A stretch of 54,384 nt of DNA from Acidobacteriota bacterium (GCA_003224905.1 QIAA01000165.1:1-54384); one strand, 5' to 3'. Shown: positions 36,204-46,900, numbered from the stretch's first letter. The notes: generated by a model not told the origin, from the letters alone. Program-made: numbers and translations.

Positions 36204-38132
36204 ATGCGGCGTACGTTCCTCGCCTTTATCCTCTTCGTTTTCGCGGCCAGCATCGCCCGTGCTGAGGCTCCCAACATCATTTTCATCACCATCGACACAA
36301 CTCGCGCCGACCGCATGGGGTTTCTTGGCTCGAAACGCGGTGACACGCCGAATCTCGACAAAATCGCGTTGCAAGGCGTGGTGTTTGAACGCGCCTACTC
36401 GCAAGCGCCGTTAACCCCTGTTTCCCACGCCACGATTTTTACCGGAACCTATCCGCAGTTTCATACCGTCACTGATTTCGGCCATGCGCTGCCCTCGCTA
36501 CTGCCCTCCGTTCCCGAGATCCTGCAAAAGAGCGGTTATCACACGGGGGCTTTCATCGGCTCGCTAATTCTCGATCCCAAGGCGAACATGGCTCCCGGCT
36601 TCGACCGCGGGTTCGATCATTTCGACGCCGGATTCCATCAAAAACACGGTTCTGACGAAGACCGCTATCACAGCATCGAACGCCGGGCTGGGGATGTCGT
36701 CGCTCACGCGATCACTTGGCTTGGCAAGAATCGGCAATCTCCTTTTTTCGTTTGGGTACATCTATACGATCCCCATGCGCCGTATGATCCGCCTGCCCCT
36801 TACGACAAGCAGTTCAAAGATCCATATGACGGCGAAGTCGCATATGCCGACGCCGCACTCGGCAAACTCTTCGGCTATCTGCGACGGCGCGGCTTGTACG
36901 ATCGCGCTCTAATTGCAGTGATGTCCGATCATGGCGAGGCTTTGGGCGCTCACGGCGAGTCCATGCACGGGATTTTTCTTTATGACGAGACCATCCGAGT
37001 GCCGCTTCTGTTTAAGCTTCCGAGCGAATTGCTCGCGGGTAAACGCGTGGCGGCCAGAGTGCGGCTCGTGGATGTCGCTCCAACCCTTCTCAGTATGTTG
37101 GGTCTGCCGCTTCCACCCACTTTTCAGGGCGAAACCCTGGTTCCACTGATGAAAGCAAAAACTGGTGCGGATCTGCCGGCCTATGCGGAAACCGACTATC
37201 CTCATCGTGCCTTTGGATGGAGCGCGTTGCGATCGCTACGAACGGGGAAGTACTTGTTTGTGCGCGCACCGAAACGTGAGCTGTATGATCAAATCTCCGA
37301 TCATTCGGCCGAGCGCAATCTCGCTGGATCTTCTCCGGCAGTAACCGACACTCTCCAGGCGCAGCTCGACCAGTTCCGGGACCGCAGCAGCAGTTTTCAT
37401 GAATCGTCTCAGAAGGCATCTACAACCCCGGAACAATCGGAAAATCTGAGCGCTCTTGGCTATGTGGCGTCGAATCCGGCGACCGCCGCCTCGGATCCGA
37501 TGCAAGGAGCCGATCCCAAAGACAAGATTCAAATCTCAAACGTTCTGCACGAAGGCATGATCGCGGTTGAGGATGGGCGTTATCGTCAAGCAATCCCGCT
37601 TCTGCAGCAGGTCTTGGCGGACAGTCCTGGGATTTCCGCCGCCCAGCTGCAACTCGGGGTCGCGCTGGCTCGGGTGCGACGCTACCCCGAAGCGATTTTA
37701 AGCCTGCGCAAGGCTGTGGAGCTTATCCCGGACTCCACTCAGGCACGCTACGAACTCGGCTTGGCCTTGTTTGAAACCGGAGCATGGCAGGACTCCGCCC
37801 CGTATTTCGAGTTTGTCGCCCAGAAACGGCCGAAATTTCCGGACGCGCAGTATTCACTTGCTGCCGTGTATGCGCGCATCCAGCGAGTACCTGAAGCGGT
37901 CGAGTTGCTGCGCAAGGTGACAGAACAAAATCCTGAACACTTCCGCGCCAATCTTCTCCTGGGACGAATTTTCACTCTGCAGCATCATGCGGAAGATGCC
38001 GTTCCCTACCTGAAGCAGGCCGTAAGCTCCGAGCCGGCCAATTCAGAAGCACACGCCTTCCTGGCGGATGCATATGAGCAGGTCGGAAACGTCGCCGCTG
38101 CCGCTGCGGAGCGCGCACAGGCGACTCGCTGA
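36204..38132 (+). CDS. Sulfatase-fold (alkaline phosphatase superfamily) protein with TPR repeats
   Basis: This protein has 642 residues from MRRTFLAFILFVF (36204); a TTG at 36195 sits inside the terminator T-tract and is rejected. After a signal peptide to about residue 20 comes a sulfatase domain at about 23-400. It contains IIFITIDTTRADRMGFLG (metal-binding Asp31), PLTPVSHATIFTG (nucleophile position), HLYDPHAPYDPP, and MSDHGEALGAHGE (Asp242/His243). TPR-like repeats occupy about 430-640 (AIPLLQQVLADSPG, AILSLRKAVELIPDSTQARY). The nucleophile site has Thr71 instead of the Cys/Ser that matures to formylglycine, so a phosphodiesterase or phosphotransferase chemistry is more likely than sulfate ester hydrolysis. 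It is predicted periplasmic. No Shine-Dalgarno is seen. Confidence 0.88.
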   Translation: MRRTFLAFILFVFAASIARAEAPNIIFITIDTTRADRMGFLGSKRGDTPNLDKIALQGVVFERAYSQAPLTPVSHATIFTGTYPQFHTVTDFGHALPSLLPSVPEILQKSGYHTGAFIGSLILDPKANMAPGFDRGFDHFDAGFHQKHGSDEDRYHSIERRAGDVVAHAITWLGKNRQSPFFVWVHLYDPHAPYDPPAPYDKQFKDPYDGEVAYADAALGKLFGYLRRRGLYDRALIAVMSDHGEALGAHGESMHGIFLYDETIRVPLLFKLPSELLAGKRVAARVRLVDVAPTLLSMLGLPLPPTFQGETLVPLMKAKTGADLPAYAETDYPHRAFGWSALRSLRTGKYLFVRAPKRELYDQISDHSAERNLAGSSPAVTDTLQAQLDQFRDRSSSFHESSQKASTTPEQSENLSALGYVASNPATAASDPMQGADPKDKIQISNVLHEGMIAVEDGRYRQAIPLLQQVLADSPGISAAQLQLGVALARVRRYPEAILSLRKAVELIPDSTQARYELGLALFETGAWQDSAPYFEFVAQKRPKFPDAQYSLAAVYARIQRVPEAVELLRKVTEQNPEHFRANLLLGRIFTLQHHAEDAVPYLKQAVSSEPANSEAHAFLADAYEQVGNVAAAAAERAQATR

Positions 38133-38174
38133 AGCGAGCAGGTTCCTGAGCACACTGAGCACATTCCAAAAAGA

Positions 38175-38199
38175 AAAGGGGCTGAGATTCCGCCCCTTT
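38175..38199. terminator. Bidirectional terminator between convergent genes
   Basis: AAAGGGGC (38175-38182) pairs with GCCCCTTT (38192-38199) around a 9-nt loop. A and T runs on the two sides could serve transcription from either strand. It lies between the sulfatase-fold gene (plus) and the TonB receptor gene (minus). Confidence 0.8.
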
Positions 38200-38215
38200 A
38201 AAAGTTTGACGCGTA

Positions 38216-41200
38216 CTAGAAGCTGTAGCGCAGCGAGAACTGCATTACTCGCGGCGAGCTCAGCGTGGAAATGAACTTGCCGAAGTTCGTCGAGTTAGCA
38301 AGGCTCAAGTTGTTGATGGTCGCAGTCGCGACGTCGAATCGCACGGAGTTGCTGATATTGAAGGCCTCCGCTCGGAACGTCAGCCCTTGAGACTCGGTAA
38401 ACTTCCAGGTTTTTCCGATTCCCAGGTCGATACTGAAGAATCCGGGCCCGCGTAATTCGTTACGTTGCCCTGATTCGCCTGGGAAAGCGAAACGGAACGA
38501 ATTGGTTGCGGCGCCGAAATTCTTGAACACGTTTGGGTCGCCGTTAGAATCGACGAACACTCCGGTTTTAGCGGGTGCAGTTTGAAACGCCCCTGAAGTA
38601 AGCTCCCAGTTCGTCGCCCAGAATCCCAAGCCCGGTCCTACGCCAAAGGGGAAACCGCTGGTCCAGCGGAACAAGCCGGAGATGTCCCAACCACCTAAGA
38701 TCTTGTCCGCCGCGCCGGGCATGTTGCTTCCATATGCCTTGCCTTTCCCGACTGGGAGTTCGTAGAGCCAGTTTGTGGTGACCTGGTGCTTCGTATCAAA
38801 ATCCGAGACCGCGCGCAGAGCATTGGGCTGCCATGCATTGATGATCTGGCTGCCGAGACCGAAGCCTTCAAACTGATTGATGCGTTCTGCATTGGATCCA
38901 ATGTCAATCGATTTGGAGAACGTGTAGTTGAAGTCGAGAGACAACCCATGCGAAGTGGCGTGTCTCAACATGAATTGAGCGGCATGGTAGGAAGCATTTC
39001 CGATGCTCCTCCAGGCGTACAGCGATGACCATTGTGGATCGAACATCGCAAAGGGCGCTGGCGAGCTTTGACCCGGTAGTGTGGCGCAGGCTGGCGTACA
39101 GAATAGATCCGCCTCGAACAACGCAGTGGTCTCGTTGCCAGGGAAGCAAGAGTACATGTCATACATCGCTTGAGTAGCTGTATAGCCACCGAAACCGAAG
39201 TCCACACCCCGAGCACAACCAGCGTTGTTGTCGTCCACCGTGCCGCCAGGTGGTCCGAAACCAACGTTACCAGCAGCCGTCGGGAACAGGTTTTGCCAGA
39301 AAGGAATAGGGGCAACCTGGCTTATATCCGTGCCGGCGTTGGTTGCCTTTGTCAATAGAGTGGCTGCAGTGAAGTAATCCATTCCAGAGCCGGGATCTAC
39401 GAGATCGAGCGGCATAGCCAAGTCGTCCTCCTGCATAAGATGCCGCCCCAACCGGCCAACGTAAGCCGCCTCGAATACGAACCCCGATGGGAGTTCACGT
39501 GTAATGGAAAAATCAAAAACGTGGGAGTATGGAGTCTTGAGCTTATCGTCTAATCCCCAAGTGATCGCAAACGCGTCTGTGGGTGGCGTTACGGGGAAAC
39601 TACCCCCTGGGGCTGGATTAATAATCGAACAGGGAGCATCGGGGCAAGCATCGGTAGTCTGCTGACTGGTTGCGGGTATAGTGAACAAATCTGTCATCCG
39701 GGCAGCTGTGTCCACATCCTGAGTCCCTGCGGGATTAGAAATACTTGTGCTTAAGCCGAAGGATCCGTTTCGGTCAAAGCTGTTCGTAATTCCTTGACCG
39801 AAATGGTCATAGTAGATTCCGTAACCGCCTCGGATCGAGGTTTTGCCCGCACCCCCAAAAAGCTTGTGGAAGATGCCGCTGTCTGAGCCAGGTGACCAGG
39901 CAAACGCGAAGCGAGGCGCGATGTTCTTGTAGTCCCAGTCCCAGTAGGGCTTCCCTCCGTTTGCCTGGCCAGAAAGATTGAATTGCACGGTGGGGGCATA
40001 AGCTTGGCCTTGCTGCATGCCAATAAAGCGCCGCGTGAACCAGTCATTGAGACTTACAGATGGAGCGGTTTGCGTTCCAGTCGTCTCATAGGGCGGCTCG
40101 AGTAACGTATATCGCAAACCGAACGTGAGGACTAAGTTGGGCGTGACACGCCATGAATCCTGGCCATAAGTTTCATACTCATGCGCTCGGAAATGCCGTG
40201 GCACAAACGCGCCTTCGGGAAGAGTCGCCAGTGTTTTGGTTAGGTTGTAGTTGGAATCGACTTCGACCACCAGCCCTGCGAGGGCGGACGCAGGCGAATC
40301 ATAAGAGTTCGTGAACGAGTCCGCTACATCCGGAAACAGCCAAGGGGCTGCACCCGGGTCAAAGCTGGATCCTTGTTGGGCTATCGCCGCGTTATCTAGC
40401 CAGGAGACATTTGTGCTGGCAGTGAAGTACGAGGTCGTGTCGGACTTCCGAATATTGTTAATGATCCTGAAATTTCCCCCAAACTGCAGCGTATGTTTGC
40501 CTTTTGTCCAGGTAATATCATCGACAAAGTTATTTACGGGAACATGGCTTTGCGTGGTGGTGTTAAAGCCTTGAGGGTCATCCATGCCGCGAAAATGAAC
40601 GAAATGTTGGGTCTTCAACCCGATATTATCGACGCCCTGACGGATGAAACCATAACGGAAGCTGTTGATTAGATTGCTGCGCAAGACAGCGTTGTACGAG
40701 GCGATGATACCTTTCGAATTGCTCAGTCCCGTCAGGTTGGGCGGCATTCCCGGAAACTCTGGGCCTGAATCTCCGGTCTGCGAATTGGATTCCTTTTTTT
40801 CTACGAAGTGGTCGTTTTGAAGTCCCCCACGGACGAATATGTGATGATTGCCACTTTGAGAAAGGTTGAAGTCGAGCTTGGCGGTGTAAGTGTCCAGCTT
40901 GGCCGGCCCGGGCGCAGAGAAGGTGAATCCCCGGAAGTTAATACCGTCACCGACGGTGTCATTATTTGGATGCGGATACTGTTGGAAGATCGCCAAGACT
41001 GCAGGATCCGCTCCCGGTCCCAAGGGGCAAGAACCAATATCAGTGCAATTGGGATCCATGCTCGCAAACTGCTCAGGGGTCAGATTCACAGCTTGCGTAG
41101 GATTGTCACAGTCGGTAGGTGCTCCTGCGCCGCAAGTGAGATAGCCAATGCCTCCATTGCGAAGATTATCGCTGGGCACAACGCGGGTAACCTGGAAGTT

Positions 41201-42157
41201 CTCGGCGCTGCGCTGGCCTTCGTAAGCCGTAAAGAAGAAAACGCGATCCTTCTTGATGGGGCCGCCGACAGTAGCACCGAAGGTGTTCCGAATCAAATGC
41301 GGCGGCCGGTTGGAAAAGCCTGAATTGAGCTGGTTGTGTTTGTTGAACCAGTCGTTTGCCTCACCTATGCTGGAACGGTTGTACTCATACGCGCTTCCGT
41401 GAAATCGATTCGTACCGCTCTTCGTAAGCAGGGCTACCTGAGCGCCGGAAGAGCGACCAGTATCTGCATTGGAATTACTCGTAGTGACGCGGAATTCCTG
41501 GATGGAGTCGAGCGGAGTGCGTAGTGCGCCCTGAAATGCAAATCCGAGCTCCTGGTCGTTGTTATCGATTCCGTCTAGAGTGACATTGGTCTGGTCGCTT
41601 CGAGCGCCATTCACCGAGCCACCCCGGCTATCGAAGGTCTGGTCGACGTTTCTGCCCACGTAGACTACGCCGGGCTGCAGGCTGAGAATGCTCACGGGGT
41701 CACGTCCCTCGGATGGCAGGCTTTGGATAAGCTGGGCATCAAGGGGATTCCCAAGTGTTGCATCCTGCGTGTTGACGAGCGGCGCCTGGCCTTTGACCTC
41801 CACAGTGATGGCCTCAGCTTTCACTTCCATGTTGAAGTTCAACGTCCCAGGGGTGTTCACCAGCAATTTCACTCCCTCTTCTTTAATCGCGCTAAAGCCG
41901 GCAGCGGAGGCAGTGACGATGTATGTCGACGGAGCAATCTGCAGGAACTGGTACGTGCCCTGTGAGTCGGTCTTGGCAGTGCGTGTGAACCCGGTGCTTG
42001 GATCGTCCATAGTGACAGTTGCACCCGACAGGACGGCCCCTTTGGGATCGGTCACCGTTCCGTGAAGCGAGGTAGTGGCCGACTGCGCTGAGGCCAGCGT
42101 ATTTAGGGCAAGCAACGAGACAAATAGTGAAACTGCCAGTCGCAAGCGGATGTACAT
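38216..42157 (-). CDS. Oar-type TonB-dependent receptor with carboxypeptidase-regulatory domain (1313 aa)
   Basis: This is a 1313-residue outer-membrane protein with a good AAGGAG ribosome binding site 5-6 nt before the ATG. Order: signal peptide to about residue 25 (LASAQ), a CarboxypepD_reg-like domain at about 28-115 (LHGTVTDPKGAVLSGATVTM), then a plug at about 130-260 (LPSEGRDPVSILSLQPGVVY, QTNVTLDGIDNNDQ). The barrel ends MQFSLRYSF with the expected terminal Phe. It is only a distant relative of the 1151-residue receptor at 32690, so this is not a recent duplication. A TonB-driven uptake role for large organic ligands is known for the fold; the ligand is unknown. It is convergent with the sulfatase-fold gene. 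Confidence 0.93.
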   Translation of the reverse strand: MYIRLRLAVSLFVSLLALNTLASAQSATTSLHGTVTDPKGAVLSGATVTMDDPSTGFTRTAKTDSQGTYQFLQIAPSTYIVTASAAGFSAIKEEGVKLLVNTPGTLNFNMEVKAEAITVEVKGQAPLVNTQDATLGNPLDAQLIQSLPSEGRDPVSILSLQPGVVYVGRNVDQTFDSRGGSVNGARSDQTNVTLDGIDNNDQELGFAFQGALRTPLDSIQEFRVTTSNSNADTGRSSGAQVALLTKSGTNRFHGSAYEYNRSSIGEANDWFNKHNQLNSGFSNRPPHLIRNTFGATVGGPIKKDRVFFFTAYEGQRSAENFQVTRVVPSDNLRNGGIGYLTCGAGAPTDCDNPTQAVNLTPEQFASMDPNCTDIGSCPLGPGADPAVLAIFQQYPHPNNDTVGDGINFRGFTFSAPGPAKLDTYTAKLDFNLSQSGNHHIFVRGGLQNDHFVEKKESNSQTGDSGPEFPGMPPNLTGLSNSKGIIASYNAVLRSNLINSFRYGFIRQGVDNIGLKTQHFVHFRGMDDPQGFNTTTQSHVPVNNFVDDITWTKGKHTLQFGGNFRIINNIRKSDTTSYFTASTNVSWLDNAAIAQQGSSFDPGAAPWLFPDVADSFTNSYDSPASALAGLVVEVDSNYNLTKTLATLPEGAFVPRHFRAHEYETYGQDSWRVTPNLVLTFGLRYTLLEPPYETTGTQTAPSVSLNDWFTRRFIGMQQGQAYAPTVQFNLSGQANGGKPYWDWDYKNIAPRFAFAWSPGSDSGIFHKLFGGAGKTSIRGGYGIYYDHFGQGITNSFDRNGSFGLSTSISNPAGTQDVDTAARMTDLFTIPATSQQTTDACPDAPCSIINPAPGGSFPVTPPTDAFAITWGLDDKLKTPYSHVFDFSITRELPSGFVFEAAYVGRLGRHLMQEDDLAMPLDLVDPGSGMDYFTAATLLTKATNAGTDISQVAPIPFWQNLFPTAAGNVGFGPPGGTVDDNNAGCARGVDFGFGGYTATQAMYDMYSCFPGNETTALFEADLFCTPACATLPGQSSPAPFAMFDPQWSSLYAWRSIGNASYHAAQFMLRHATSHGLSLDFNYTFSKSIDIGSNAERINQFEGFGLGSQIINAWQPNALRAVSDFDTKHQVTTNWLYELPVGKGKAYGSNMPGAADKILGGWDISGLFRWTSGFPFGVGPGLGFWATNWELTSGAFQTAPAKTGVFVDSNGDPNVFKNFGAATNSFRFAFPGESGQRNELRGPGFFSIDLGIGKTWKFTESQGLTFRAEAFNISNSVRFDVATATINNLSLANSTNFGKFISTLSSPRVMQFSLRYSF

Positions 42158-42326
42158 GGCTGCTCCTTGTGAATCGTTTTAATACCGTCGTCGATGAGCC
42201 TGAGGCTGCTGACTGAGCAATTGAGAGCCTGGACCTTTGGAGAGATATTTTGCAATTGGCTCGCCACGTCTTACAAGCTGATTTTACGGGAGTTGCTGGG
42301 CCCGCACGACCAAAGATATTAATTCT

Positions 42327-42338
42327 TAGACGCGTCTA
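42327..42338. promoter_or_regulatory. 12-bp perfect palindrome upstream of the TonB receptor gene
   Basis: TAGACGCGTCTA lies about 170 bp before the start of the minus-strand receptor gene, in the 251-bp gap (42158-42408), in an AT-richer stretch. It could be an operator. No convincing promoter boxes were found next to it. Confidence 0.3.
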
Positions 42339-42408
42339 CAACTTTCAATATAGTTCAGCTTTCGGTTTCAGACTGCTATAGAGAGAGCAAGGTCATCATG
42401 CGGCGTCT

Positions 42409-43782
42409 CTACAGCCGCAGAAAAACTGCGCTGGCCAAAACAATTACCACCGGATAACACTCCAGTGTGTACCGGGGTTCAGGATTTTCCAGGCTTCCGA
42501 GGAATGCGGTTCGGAGCAATACAAACAACAGAAGCATGTTGACGTGCGACGCGACCCGCCTGTGAAGTAGGCTCCACATCGCTGTACCAGTATAGAAAAT
42601 TCCGATTAGCCCAATCGAAATCGCCAACGCCGACCATTTTGGTTCGTCGTTGAATTCCCACCAGCGAGTGTCGGCGGGCAGAGTTTCGGTACGGGGACGC
42701 AGCCACATGTCTGCGATGCGCAGCAAGGGTAGCCAGAGGTAATAGCGGAGCGGAGCATGGTGAATCCGCTGCGTGGCTAGTGCCATGAAGCGGGCATCAA
42801 GTTCCGGCGTGATGTGGAATTCGCGGTTGTAATCGGCTAACGCTTCCATCGTTTCAGTGCGTTGTTCTTCGGAATCGAATGCGCGATTCGGCAGTTTGCT
42901 TACATCTATCGCCTCGCCGGGGACTGGCCAGTAGATCTCCTCGACTGACGCATAATCGATGATCCACGTCTTGACCCATTTATTGAACCCTGCTGGGACA
43001 AACTGGTCTTCTTCGTTCGCATAGCGGGGAGCCAGAGGCTCGAAACGATGCAGGGTGTGAAGATTGCGCAGAGCCCAGGGAAGCAAAGGTGCCAGTGCAA
43101 CGACTACAAGAATGGTCAGTGACCTAAGGCCAGCGGCATAGTCGCGCTTCCTCGCGCTACGCCAGGCAAGATACAAAGCGATTGCAACCAGAAGCAATCC
43201 GCCATCAGGCCTTAACAGGATGGCGGCTGCGACAGCCGCACCACAGCCGATCCACGGTGTCGTCTGCGGCGAATCAGCATCGAGACTTTGGAGTCCGACG
43301 ACCGCGCAATCCAAGGCGACGCTGGTGAAGAAGATCTCCAGCGTTTCGGTGAGCGCTGCGGCAGCGTACGTCGCCAGGAAGGGGCACAACGCACTTAGCA
43401 GGAAAGCTGCCTTTGCGGCGCGGACGGACATCGTTCGTCGCGCTATATCCGCGATAACGAAGCAGGTGCCCACGTCGATGAACATCTGTAGCAGCAAGAC
43501 TGCGCGGTAATGCTCCACACCGAAAATGGCGAATACCCACGCCAGAAATGCCGGATAGCCCGGCAGCCGGATGTATGTCGGCGAGACCTCAACTGTGCCA
43601 CTGAGACCGTAAACACCTTGCTGTAACCAGTTCTTAGCAATATCTCCGTACACGAATGAATCGCTAGTCACACCAGGGAAACGGAAGATGAATAGCAGGC
43701 GCAGTCCCAGTGCTGCGATCGTCGCAAGCAGAAAGAAGCGGGCATTCTGGCGCACGAAGTGGCGCACGGAGTAAGAATACAC
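42409..43782 (-). CDS. GT39/ArnT-like polytopic membrane glycosyltransferase
   Basis: This 457-residue protein has about ten hydrophobic segments, the first at about 17-33 (FFLLATIAALGLRLLFIF). The first periplasmic loop holds VTSDSFVYGDIAKNWLQQG, where the acidic residues correspond to the catalytic Asp of GT-C enzymes, and LPGYPAFLAWVFAIFG follows as in PMT_2/GT39 relatives. Such enzymes move a sugar from a polyprenyl-phosphate carrier onto protein or lipid at the outer face of the inner membrane. The start is uncertain: the first codon is GTG at 43782 with AAGGCG directly against it. The substrate is unknown. It is divergent from the GH18-deacetylase-GT2 fusion gene, which may mark a joint envelope-glycan locus. 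Confidence 0.8.
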   Translation of the reverse strand: MYSYSVRHFVRQNARFFLLATIAALGLRLLFIFRFPGVTSDSFVYGDIAKNWLQQGVYGLSGTVEVSPTYIRLPGYPAFLAWVFAIFGVEHYRAVLLLQMFIDVGTCFVIADIARRTMSVRAAKAAFLLSALCPFLATYAAAALTETLEIFFTSVALDCAVVGLQSLDADSPQTTPWIGCGAAVAAAILLRPDGGLLLVAIALYLAWRSARKRDYAAGLRSLTILVVVALAPLLPWALRNLHTLHRFEPLAPRYANEEDQFVPAGFNKWVKTWIIDYASVEEIYWPVPGEAIDVSKLPNRAFDSEEQRTETMEALADYNREFHITPELDARFMALATQRIHHAPLRYYLWLPLLRIADMWLRPRTETLPADTRWWEFNDEPKWSALAISIGLIGIFYTGTAMWSLLHRRVASHVNMLLLFVLLRTAFLGSLENPEPRYTLECYPVVIVLASAVFLRL

Positions 43783-43825
43783 CGCCTTTTTCGCAGGCCA
43801 CTGTGGTCTGCTGAGTGAGGGGCTA

Positions 43826-43865
43826 TGAGAACAGTTCTCGGTTCCTAGTTGTCGGTTCTCAGTTT
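43826..43865. repeat. TGAGAAC/GTTCTCA low-complexity inverted repeat
   Basis: TGAGAAC (43826-43832) and GTTCTCA (43855-43861) flank related GTTCTCGGTTCCTAG-type units in the 121-bp gap between the divergent GT39 and fusion-protein genes. It is the reverse-strand counterpart of the segment found inside fadN. The rest of the gap shows nothing distinctive. Confidence 0.5.
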
Positions 43866-43903
43866 GACCCTCGACAGGGCGCGGCTTAGCATGAAACTGA
43901 CGA

Positions 43904-46900
43904 ATGGCACAGCAGATTTTCTACGATCCCGGACAAGCTCGCTGGAAGCGGCTGCGTCTGCTGTTGGACGTGCTAGGACTCGGCGTCACATTGCTGGTTA
44001 TATTTTTTGTTTATACCGCGTTACGTAGCGAGCCGTTACCCGACCTTCTGTGGCCTCCGCAGAAACGTTCGTACCACACACTGAAAGAGAAGGAGAAACA
44101 GAAGTCCAAGGAACGGCGCAAACAGGCTGCTGCCGCGCGTCGCGGTCACCGCAAGACTCAACGCGCGCCCTCACAAGTAAAGCTCAATGCGGAAGAGGGG
44201 ATCCGCGCTGCGTACTATGTTCCGTATGATGCCGCCAGTTTTTCTTCGCTGCGCGAATATGCGCGCCAGATCGACCTGCTGTTTCCGGAATGGCTGCACA
44301 CAATAACGGCCGACGGGCGTCTGCAGGGCGAAGATCCGCAGACCGCGAAGTTTTTCGACGTAGTGCAAGGCGCAGCCGTCCACCAGGTCGATGACAAGGT
44401 CATGCCATTCCTCAAGTCAGAGGAAACCGGAACAGAAGTATTTCCCATGGTCAATAACTTTGACGGGATCGACTGGGTGGACATCAGCGCATTCCTGAAC
44501 GACGAGAATGCGCGCCACAATTTTCGCAGACAAATTGCCGCCTTCCTTGCTACGGACAAATACCGTGGCCTCATGGTGGATTTCGAGACTTTTCCCAGGC
44601 GGGCACAACCTGGGTACGTCGCGCTCCTGCGTGAGTTGTCGCAGGATCTGCATGCCAAAGGCATGAAGTTGTACGTCAGCATCCAGGCCCGAAGCGAAGA
44701 CTACGACTATCCTGCGATCGCGGCGCAGGCAGACGGTCTTGTGCTCATGAATTATGACGAGCACTACCCTTCGCCGGGAACTCCAGGTCCAGTGGCTTCG
44801 CAGGATTGGTTTGTGGAGAACCTGGAAGCGGCAAAAAAAGTCATACCCCAGGACAAACTCATTTGCGCTATCGCCAACTATGGTTACGACTGGGTGCGCC
44901 GGCCGAAGCGTGGTTCGCTTCCTCCCGGAGCAAAGGACATCAGCGTCAGCGTGCAGGATGCATGGCTGACGGCCCGCGATTCTGAGGAAGATATCGATTT
45001 TGATGGCGATAGCCAGAATCCTCACATCGCGTATCTTGATGAACGCAATCTTCAGCACGATATCTGGTTCCTCGACGCTGTCACGGCGTTAAACCATATG
45101 CGGGCCGCCCAGGCTCTTGGGATTAATACGTTCGCTCTATGGCGCCTGGGCTGGGAGGACCGCTCCCTATGGCGAGTGTGGGATGTTCCCGGTGAGAGCG
45201 TTGCTCCCGACAAGTTGAAAAGCGTTCCTCCAGGCCAGGACGTCGACATGGAAGGCGCTGGTGAGATTCTGCATATTGAAAGTCGACCTGCCAATGGCGA
45301 GCGCAGCCTCACGGTCGATACCAATTCGGGTCAGATTACCGACGAGAGCTTCGATTCGCTCCCTGAACCCTACCGCGTCGCTCGCTATGGATCGAGCCCG
45401 AATCGCGTGGCATTGACGTTTGATGACGGGCCGGACCCGCAGTGGACGCCGCGGATCCTCGATGTGCTGAAGCGTGAACATGCGCCGGCAACTTTTTTCC
45501 TGATTGGAATTCAAGCGGAGAAATTCAGCGATGTAGCGGCGCGAATCTATCGTGAAGGTCACGAGATCGGGAATCATACGTTCACTCATCCGGATATCAG
45601 CAATATTTCGCGACGCTACATGCGTACGGTCGAACTGAATCTCACTGAGCAGTTGTTTGAGAGCCGGCTGGGAATGCGCACGCTTTTATTTCGTCCGCCT
45701 TATTCAATTGATGCCGAACCGGACACGGAAGACGAAGTCCGCCCTCTGGAAATAACTCAGGACATGGGCTACGTGACGGTCGGTGACAAAGTTGATCCCA
45801 ATGACTGGCGCGAAAACCCGCGGCGCTCGGCCGAACAGATTGCGAGCGATGTGGTTGCACATGTCCCACCCTGTGCCCCGGGGGACACTCGCTGCGGAAA
45901 TATCATCCTTCTGCATGATGGCGGCGGCGACAGACGCGAAACCGTGCGCGCGCTTTCCATGATCATCGACGGCGTCCGCGCGAAAGGGCTAGAGATCGTT
46001 CCTGTTCATGAATTGCTGGGCAAAACCAAGGCTGAGATTATGCCGCCTATTGCTCCCAACGAACGGTGGGAGGCGCGGTTGAATCTCGTGGGCTTCTGGA
46101 TCTTCGATACGACGATCAAGGGCATCACCTGGATCTTCATCATGGGTGACATCCTTATGACCGGGCGATTGCTGTCGATTGGCGCGTTTGCAATCTTCGA
46201 TCGCCTGCGCAGAAAACCGTACGTCACGAATTCCTACCAACCACGCGTTGCCGTTCTCATTCCCGCTTTCAACGAGGAAAAAGTAATTGAACAGACGGTG
46301 CGAGCCGCGCTGGCGTCGGATTACCGCGATCTGCGCGTCATCGTTATTGATGATGGTTCCAGCGACCGTACTCTGGAAATCGCACGCCACGCTTTCGTTC
46401 GCGAACAGAATTCCGGGCGCGTCCTCATCCTGACCAAACCCAATTCCGGTAAGGCCGATGCTCTTGGCTTCGGTCTCCAGCACTTGCGTGATGAAGAAAT
46501 TTTTGTTGGCATCGACGCCGATACGGTTATTGCCCATGATGCTGTTTCCAAGCTAGTACCTCATTTTCAAGATCCTAAAGTCGGGGCCGTTGCGGGTAAC
46601 GCCAAGGTCGGCAACCGAGTAAATCTGTGGACGCGCTGGCAGGCGCTTGAGTACATCACCAGCCAGAATTTTGAGCGGCGAGCTTTGAACACACTGGGAG
46701 CAGTGAGCGTTGTGCCGGGAGCAATCGGCGCCTGGCGCACCTCGGCGGTGCGCGAAGCCGGCGGATACCATACCGATACGGTTGCCGAGGATGCCGACCT
46801 CACCATGGCGCTCTTGCGGCGAGGCTATCGCGTGGAATATGAGGACACGGCACTCGCTTATACGGAAGCACCCGTCAACGCGAACGGACTCATGCGGCAA

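Noticed and set aside
44417..45058. 213-codon antisense frame under the GH18 domain
   Set aside because: It is a shadow of the fusion gene, with no motif or start signal.
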